Source of the DNA: Falsihalocynthiibacter halioticoli
Lineage (GTDB): Bacteria > Pseudomonadota > Alphaproteobacteria > Rhodobacterales > Rhodobacteraceae
NCBI RefSeq assembly: GCF_025802015.1
Contig: NZ_JAOYFC010000001.1
Span: 992,001 to 1,056,000 of the forward strand
DNA: 64,000 nucleotides
Direction: 5' to 3'
Shown: positions 60,089-64,000 of the stretch, one piece after another
Layout: each line of letters opens with the position of its first letter
Numbering within the stretch: the first letter of the stretch is position 1
The notes under the pieces: generated by a model
What the model was told of the DNA's origin: nothing
Seen by the model: the letters and a program-made list of their open reading frames with translations, nothing else
Databases searched by the model: none
Position numbers and translations under genes: made by a program

Positions 60089-60513
60089 CAGATAACTCCT
60101 AGAATGTGTCGGAACAGAACGACGGTCAGTCCGCCCGCGAGGATATAGAATATGGTTGCAACGATTCCACGCAGCGAAAGTCGGCTGATGCCACAGACTC
60201 CATGTCCGGAGGTGCAGCCGTTTGCGATCCGTGTGCCGACCCCAACGAGAACGCCCGCGATTGCCACCACAATGAGGTTGGGGGTGAGGTTGGTCTGGCT
60301 AGGCAAAACCGTTGCCGCCAGCAGCGCGGGTAGGGCGAACAGTCCGAGCAAGAAAGCTCCCCGCTCTTTCCACATCGCTCGCGCGCTTCCATCCACGAGG
60401 CCGCCAATAATTCCGCTTGCGCCCATGATCCGGCCATTCACCAAGAGGTAAATCGCTCCGGCACAGCCAATCAGCACCCCGCCGATCAGCCCGTTAATCC
60501 AGCTTGCGTCCAT
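60088..60513 (-). CDS. YeeE/YedE-family half-transporter (first half)
   Basis: This 141-residue membrane protein has about four helices and the YeeE motif NGCTSGHGVCGISRLSLRG with two cysteines that bind the sulfur substrate in TsuA. It is the N-terminal half of the carrier whose other half is encoded directly downstream. GGGGAAA lies before the chosen ATG, trimming 17 codons of the open frame. The upstream region has nested inverted repeats. Confidence 0.87.
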   Translation of the reverse strand: MDASWINGLIGGVLIGCAGAIYLLVNGRIMGASGIIGGLVDGSARAMWKERGAFLLGLFALPALLAATVLPSQTNLTPNLIVVAIAGVLVGVGTRIANGCTSGHGVCGISRLSLRGIVATIFYILAGGLTVVLFRHILGVI

Positions 60514-60535
60514 GTCATTTCCCCGAAATCTGTTA

Positions 60536-60574
60536 CTCCGGCGCCTGATTTGCCAATGTGGCAAGGGGCCGGAG
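60536..60574. promoter_or_regulatory. Nested inverted repeats upstream of the YeeE/YedE operon
   Basis: The outer repeat CTCCGGC (60536-60542) / GCCGGAG (60568-60574) encloses the perfect inner repeat TTGCCA-ATG-TGGCAA (60550-60564). It lies 23-61 bp before the operon start and could be an operator or a leader hairpin. Confidence 0.4.
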
Positions 60575-60717
60575 GGTCAGGCTAAGGGCTGATCACTTGA
60601 AGTCAATAGCTTGACATACCGCAATGCAATTGTCCGTGGGATGGGCTAAGCTAGCCTGAGAGAGCTTGAGAACCACGTGTGGCCAAATGCGTGGAAACAG
60701 AACGAAAGGAGGAGCAA

Positions 60718-60930
60718 ATGGCCTTTGAAGACCTGAAAGCCGCAATTCTTACCCTGTTGGACGAGATAGAGAAAAAGCCGGAAGACCGGCATGTTCTGCA
60801 AGAGGAATTGCGTGAGAAACTGTCAGAGTTAAAGGCGCTAGGTTTGCCTGTGCCGCAGGATCTTGTGGATTTCGAACTGGCGCTTGAGGATGACGACGCG
60901 GACGATTTCTTTGACAATATGCCCGTGTAA
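60718..60930 (+). CDS. Small conserved helical protein
   Basis: This 70-residue acidic protein is predicted as helix, turn, helix (AFEDLKAAILTLLDEIEKKPEDRHVLQEELREKL...), with an aspartate-rich C-terminus. AAAGGAGG precedes the ATG strongly. I recall similar small proteins across Rhodobacteraceae, with no known function. It is convergent with the small membrane protein 8 bp downstream. Confidence 0.8.
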   Translation: MAFEDLKAAILTLLDEIEKKPEDRHVLQEELREKLSELKALGLPVPQDLVDFELALEDDDADDFFDNMPV

Positions 60931-60938
60931 AAGCGCGT

Positions 60939-61154
60939 TTAGCCAAACATGATGCCGACAACGACGATCATCAGACCGAGGATCGACGTAAACAGTGCGC
61001 CCATGTTCCATGCCACAAGTCCACGAAGATGAACGCGCATGGCTTCGTCATCGAGGTTGGATTTGCGCGCTTTCATTGCGGAAACGATGCAATACACCAA
61101 TCCGCATAGTCCCAAAAAGGAAACCACCGCGCCTGTGATAATCAACCAATCCAT
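60939..61154 (-). CDS. Small two-TM membrane protein
   Basis: This 71-residue protein has two membrane helices (DWLIITGAVVSFLGLCGLVYCIV and the C-terminal GALFTSILGLMIVVVGIMF) around a short basic-acidic loop (KARKSNLDDEAMRVHLRGL). AGGAGG precedes the ATG, which trims a long upstream frame. No family is recognised. It is divergent from gapR, with about 120 bp between them. Confidence 0.78.
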   Translation of the reverse strand: MDWLIITGAVVSFLGLCGLVYCIVSAMKARKSNLDDEAMRVHLRGLVAWNMGALFTSILGLMIVVVGIMFG

Positions 61155-61274
61155 GCAAACCTCCTGTGGAATGTGCCCCAGCCGCCTAAAGGAACTCTCT
61201 TCCAAGAGCAAGCCCCTTGCGGGGGAGGCGCGGCTTGGGTAGCAAGGGCCAAACCGAGCAATGAGGGCCAAGAG

Positions 61275-61532
61275 ATGAATGATATTTCAAGCGATGCGAG
61301 CTACCGGGTAACAGCGGATGAGCTTCGCCAGTTTGTCGAGCGGATCGAGCGGCTGGACGCCGAGAAGAAAGACATCGCAGAGCAACAAAAAGAAGTGATG
61401 GCCGAAGCCAAGGGGCGCGGTTATGACACCAAAGTCATGAGAAAAATCATAGCGTTGCGCAAGCGTGATGCAAATGATCTGGCCGAGGAAGAAGCGGTTC
61501 TGGAAATGTACAAAGAAGCGCTGGGCATGTAA
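61275..61532 (+). CDS. gapR: GapR family (DUF2312) DNA-binding protein
   Basis: This 85-residue helical protein matches GapR/DUF2312: ADELRQFVERIERLDAEKKDIAEQQKEVMAEAKGRGYD, then KVMRKIIALRKRD and EEEAVLEMYKEALG. In Caulobacter GapR binds overtwisted DNA ahead of replication and transcription and stimulates topoisomerases. The length and motif order fit well. The start at MNDISSD was chosen, discarding a 34-codon upstream frame without a good ribosome site. Confidence 0.93.
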   Translation: MNDISSDASYRVTADELRQFVERIERLDAEKKDIAEQQKEVMAEAKGRGYDTKVMRKIIALRKRDANDLAEEEAVLEMYKEALGM

Positions 61533-61559
61533 TTCCCCAAGCGAAACAGCGGGCGTGAA

Positions 61560-62435
61560 TTAGGGTTCGATGAACCGCACGCCCGGAATTCGTTTTATTT
61601 CAAGGATGTCGTCTTCATATATCGCTGTCAGCGCAGCGACATAATCGTCGTCCCAACCGGGGAGGTCGATTTCGATATCCAAGACCTCTTCCCGCACAAA
61701 TTTATCGAGAAACGCCGCGATGATTCTGCGCTGTTGCAGTGCGGATTGCGGCGGGTGGGTCTTGAGATAGGCATAAAACCGCTCCAGCCCCTCTTTGGTC
61801 ATGATCTCGTCAAGTAGGTCGTATTCGCCGCGAAATGCGAAGCTTGTATCAAGACCGACGAGCGAATGTAGCACCTCGGACCAGATTACAGGCGCGTCTT
61901 CGTTGCACCAGCAAGTGATCTTGGATTGCGGGCTGGCCTCGCGGATTTGATTGATCACAGAAGACCACCGCAGGCTCATCGGGTCCGTTCCCGACAGGTA
62001 TTCCTCATAGCTGATGTCGTTCATACGGTTGAACAACGTGGGGATCAGGACCGCTGGGTTGTTGATCGCGATTTGGAATTCAACATCATGCCCGTAGAAC
62101 AGGTTGCAATAACTCACAACCTTTTCAATGGTTTGGGGGTAGAATCCAATTCCGTCAAACACCCTAGGCGTCACGCAGATAAAGTTCTCGTTTGTCAGAA
62201 CAACGCGCTCGATTGTGTTGTCCTGTAGCATTGAGTCAAACAGCTTTTGGCGGGTTTCCTGGTTTGAACGCGCGCCTTCTAGGTCGGCGATGGTTGTACG
62301 GATCAGGGCGCGATATTTTCCGGGGCCGGGAACCGCAACACCATGAAGCGCCAGTTTCCCTTTGTCCTTGAGCAAGCTTTTGAGCAGCTTGTCGCTATCT
62401 GTGGAATGTACGCCAAGATGGAATACGACCTGCAT
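61560..62435 (-). CDS. Conserved-looking protein of unknown function
   Basis: I do not recognise it firmly. The 291-residue soluble protein begins MQVVFHLGVHSTDSDKLLKSL, a strand-loop-helix that resembles the start of roseobacter sulfotransferase-like P-loop proteins but lacks the usual GxxKTGT residues (here GVHSTDSD). Later segments (VVLTNENFICVTPRVFDG; WSSVINQIREASPQSKITCWCNEDAPVIWSE) look like an alpha/beta fold. No signal or membrane helix is present. It is divergent from a ferric-iron permease gene, with an 82-bp gap holding a palindrome. Confidence 0.7.
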   Translation of the reverse strand: MQVVFHLGVHSTDSDKLLKSLLKDKGKLALHGVAVPGPGKYRALIRTTIADLEGARSNQETRQKLFDSMLQDNTIERVVLTNENFICVTPRVFDGIGFYPQTIEKVVSYCNLFYGHDVEFQIAINNPAVLIPTLFNRMNDISYEEYLSGTDPMSLRWSSVINQIREASPQSKITCWCNEDAPVIWSEVLHSLVGLDTSFAFRGEYDLLDEIMTKEGLERFYAYLKTHPPQSALQQRRIIAAFLDKFVREEVLDIEIDLPGWDDDYVAALTAIYEDDILEIKRIPGVRFIEP

Positions 62436-62459
62436 ATCGGTGCCCCTGTTTGCCCATTC

Positions 62460-62476
62460 CCAAGTAATATACTTGG
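62460..62476. promoter_or_regulatory. Perfect palindrome between divergent genes
   Basis: CCAAGTA-ATA-TACTTGG, 7 bp per arm, lies between the unknown protein gene and the iron permease gene, 42 bp before the permease ATG. It looks like an operator; it does not match Fur, Irr or RirA sites that I know. Confidence 0.4.
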
Positions 62477-62517
62477 TTTTCTGGACAGTTAAACAGCTTT
62501 CCGTTAGCACCACAGAA

Positions 62518-64000
62518 ATGACGACCAAAGATACAAACATCCACGCAGACGGCGCGAAAACGCGCCTGCGGCCAGACCTCTGGTCAATCGGCGCTTTGCT
62601 GATCGCCCTGACCGTTGCGGCGCCGATTGTCGCCGTTGTGTGGATTGCATTCCACCCGACCGAAAACATCTGGCCGCATCTGATGGCAACGACCCTGCCG
62701 CGTTACCTGACCAACACTTTGGTGCTGATGATCTCAGTCGGCACGTTGAGTGCAGCGGTTGGTACAGGGGCGGCATGGCTTACGACGATGTATCTCTTCC
62801 CCGGCGTGCGCTGGTTCCAGTGGCTGTTGCTGTTGCCGCTGGCAGTTCCGGCCTATCTCGGGGCCTATGGGATCGTTGATTTTCTTGAATACGCGGGCCC
62901 CGTCCAAACTCTGTTGCGCGATGTTATGGGGTACACCAATGGCCGCGATTACTGGTTCCCGCAGGTGCGCTCCATGGGCAGCGCGATTGTGGTGCTTACG
63001 GCGGCGCTGTCTCCCTATGTGTTCCTCTTGGCGCGTGCTGCGTTTCGCGAACATTCGGGCGGTAGCTATGAAGTGGCTCGTGCGCTTGGGGCAGGGCCGT
63101 TCAAGCGGTTTTGGAAAGTTGGCGTTCCACTCGCGCGTCCTGCGATCGCGGCGGGCGTTGCTATCGTGATGATGGAGACCGCGAGCGATTTTGGCGCCGT
63201 GGATTTCTTTGCGGTTCAAACGCTTACGACAGGGATTTTCACCACATGGCTTGAGAGCAGCAATGCGGGCGGGGCAGCCCAGATCGCTGGTGTAGTTCTG
63301 ATTCTGGTACTGTTGCTTGTATCTTTCGAGAAAATCCTGCGGCGTAAGAATCGCTACCACAACGCCGCGCGCCAAACGCGCCAGATCGTACCAATTCCTT
63401 TGCGTGGGTATCAGGGGTGGCTCGCAAGTTTCTTCTGTTTCGTGCCGTTTGCCGTTGGCTTCCTGCTACCCGCTGGTGTGCTGACTTATCACGCATTCAC
63501 AACCCCTGGCGCATGGCAGGATAGGGGGCTGACCGACGCATTGCTAACAACACTCGCGGTTGGCGCATCCGCGGCGGTCATCACAGTCATAGCAGCTTGT
63601 TTTCTTGTGTATGGCGTGCGCCTTGCACGAAGCCGGTTGCCGCGAATGTTGCTGCCCGTTACGACGCTTGGGTATGCCGCTCCCGGAGCCGTTCTGGGGG
63701 TCGGTATCCTTATCCCTATGGCTGCCGCCGACCACGCTATCGCCGATTTCGTCGAGGCCACTACCGGCTTGAACATCGGTCTTTTAATGACAGGCACAGG
63801 CTTTGCCATCGTCTTTGCATATAGCGTGCGATTCTTCGCAATTGCGCAGGGTGCGGTAGATAGTGCAATGGGCCGCGTCGCACCGAGCCTGCCGCTTGCA
63901 GCGCGCTCCCTCGGTCAAACTGCTGGCGGTGCTCTGCGCCGAGTCTATTTGCCGCTCATTCGCGGATCAATTGGTACAGCGCTTCTGTTGGTTTTCGTGG
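62518..64000 (+). CDS. Ferric-iron ABC transporter permease, FbpB/SfuB type (3' partial)
   Basis: The frame is open from ATG at 62518 to the window end (494 full codons seen). FbpB-type permeases are fused dimers of two permease halves. The first half has the motif EVARALGAGPFKRFWKVGVPLARPAIAAG near residue 195. The second half begins around residue 300 and reaches LAARSLGQTAGGALRRVYLPLIRG before the edge. METASDFGAVDFFAVQTLTTGIF is characteristic of the ferric and thiamine permease group. It would move iron delivered by a periplasmic binder not seen here. Confidence 0.92.
   Translation, partial: MTTKDTNIHADGAKTRLRPDLWSIGALLIALTVAAPIVAVVWIAFHPTENIWPHLMATTLPRYLTNTLVLMISVGTLSAAVGTGAAWLTTMYLFPGVRWFQWLLLLPLAVPAYLGAYGIVDFLEYAGPVQTLLRDVMGYTNGRDYWFPQVRSMGSAIVVLTAALSPYVFLLARAAFREHSGGSYEVARALGAGPFKRFWKVGVPLARPAIAAGVAIVMMETASDFGAVDFFAVQTLTTGIFTTWLESSNAGGAAQIAGVVLILVLLLVSFEKILRRKNRYHNAARQTRQIVPIPLRGYQGWLASFFCFVPFAVGFLLPAGVLTYHAFTTPGAWQDRGLTDALLTTLAVGASAAVITVIAACFLVYGVRLARSRLPRMLLPVTTLGYAAPGAVLGVGILIPMAAADHAIADFVEATTGLNIGLLMTGTGFAIVFAYSVRFFAIAQGAVDSAMGRVAPSLPLAARSLGQTAGGALRRVYLPLIRGSIGTALLLVFV

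Noticed and set aside
60611..60639. TTGACA at 60611 as a promoter for the 70-residue protein
   Set aside because: No acceptable -10 box is found 16-18 bp downstream, so the hexamer alone does not support a promoter.
62734..63375. Minus-strand frame inside the ferric-iron permease
   Set aside because: The plus strand encodes an unmistakable FbpB-type permease open to the window edge; the antisense translation is basic and featureless.
1..64000. CRISPR arrays, insertion sequences, prophage or integrase genes
   Set aside because: I looked for spaced direct repeats, transposase motifs and phage genes and saw none; short repeats found are operator-like only.

Overview
This 64 kb window looks like chromosomal DNA of a marine alphaproteobacterium of the order Rhodobacterales (roseobacter group). 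I infer this from the protein families and gene order: hisB-hisH / DUF2147 / hisA-hisF-hisE, an NDUFA12-mlaD-DUF2155-aat-accCB block, a GapR-type DUF2312 protein, and an RutR-controlled reductive pyrimidine pathway. The DNA is moderately GC-rich and densely coding. I see no rRNA, CRISPR array, insertion sequence, integrase or prophage gene. One tRNA gene (Tyr) is present. The first and last genes (tamB and a ferric-iron ABC permease) run off the window.

Layout: 1-4 kb, end of tamB and a TerC-family membrane protein. 4-9 kb, a LacI regulator divergent from a RbsACB-like sugar importer, with three phased operator-like repeats between them. 9-13 kb, two tandem MscS channels and a small anchored helical protein. 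13-18.5 kb, tRNA-Tyr, rlmB, a YHS protein, a possible small RNA and the his genes. 18.9-26.3 kb, a LacI-controlled carbohydrate ABC importer with an intracellular GH63-like hydrolase, plausibly for glucosylglycerate/mannosylglycerate-type compatible solutes. 26.3-33.2 kb, housekeeping genes (rluE, clpP, clpX, NDUFA12, mlaD, DUF2155, aat, accC, accB). 33.5-44.9 kb, reductive pyrimidine degradation (preT, preA, RutR-like repressor, omega-aminotransferase, amidohydrolase, dihydropyrimidinase) with an NMT1-type ABC importer and a near-consensus RutR box.

45-59 kb is the most interesting block. Acetyl-CoA synthetase lies directly downstream of a five-gene Liv-type ABC importer. It is divergent from a short-chain fatty acyl regulator (ScfR/RamB/PccR type), followed by a CheY-like receiver, a small two-TM protein, a sodium:solute-symporter/STAC/histidine-kinase fusion, and an orphan FliM/FliN-C-domain protein. 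Together they suggest an acetate or short-chain-acid uptake, activation and sensing system. A 17-bp perfect palindrome overlaps the predicted promoter of the receiver/kinase operon.

59-64 kb holds a small sulfur cluster (two YeeE/YedE half-proteins and a TIGR01244 protein), small conserved proteins, GapR, an unrecognised protein and the start of a ferric-iron permease. All functions are read from sequence by eye. No database search was run.
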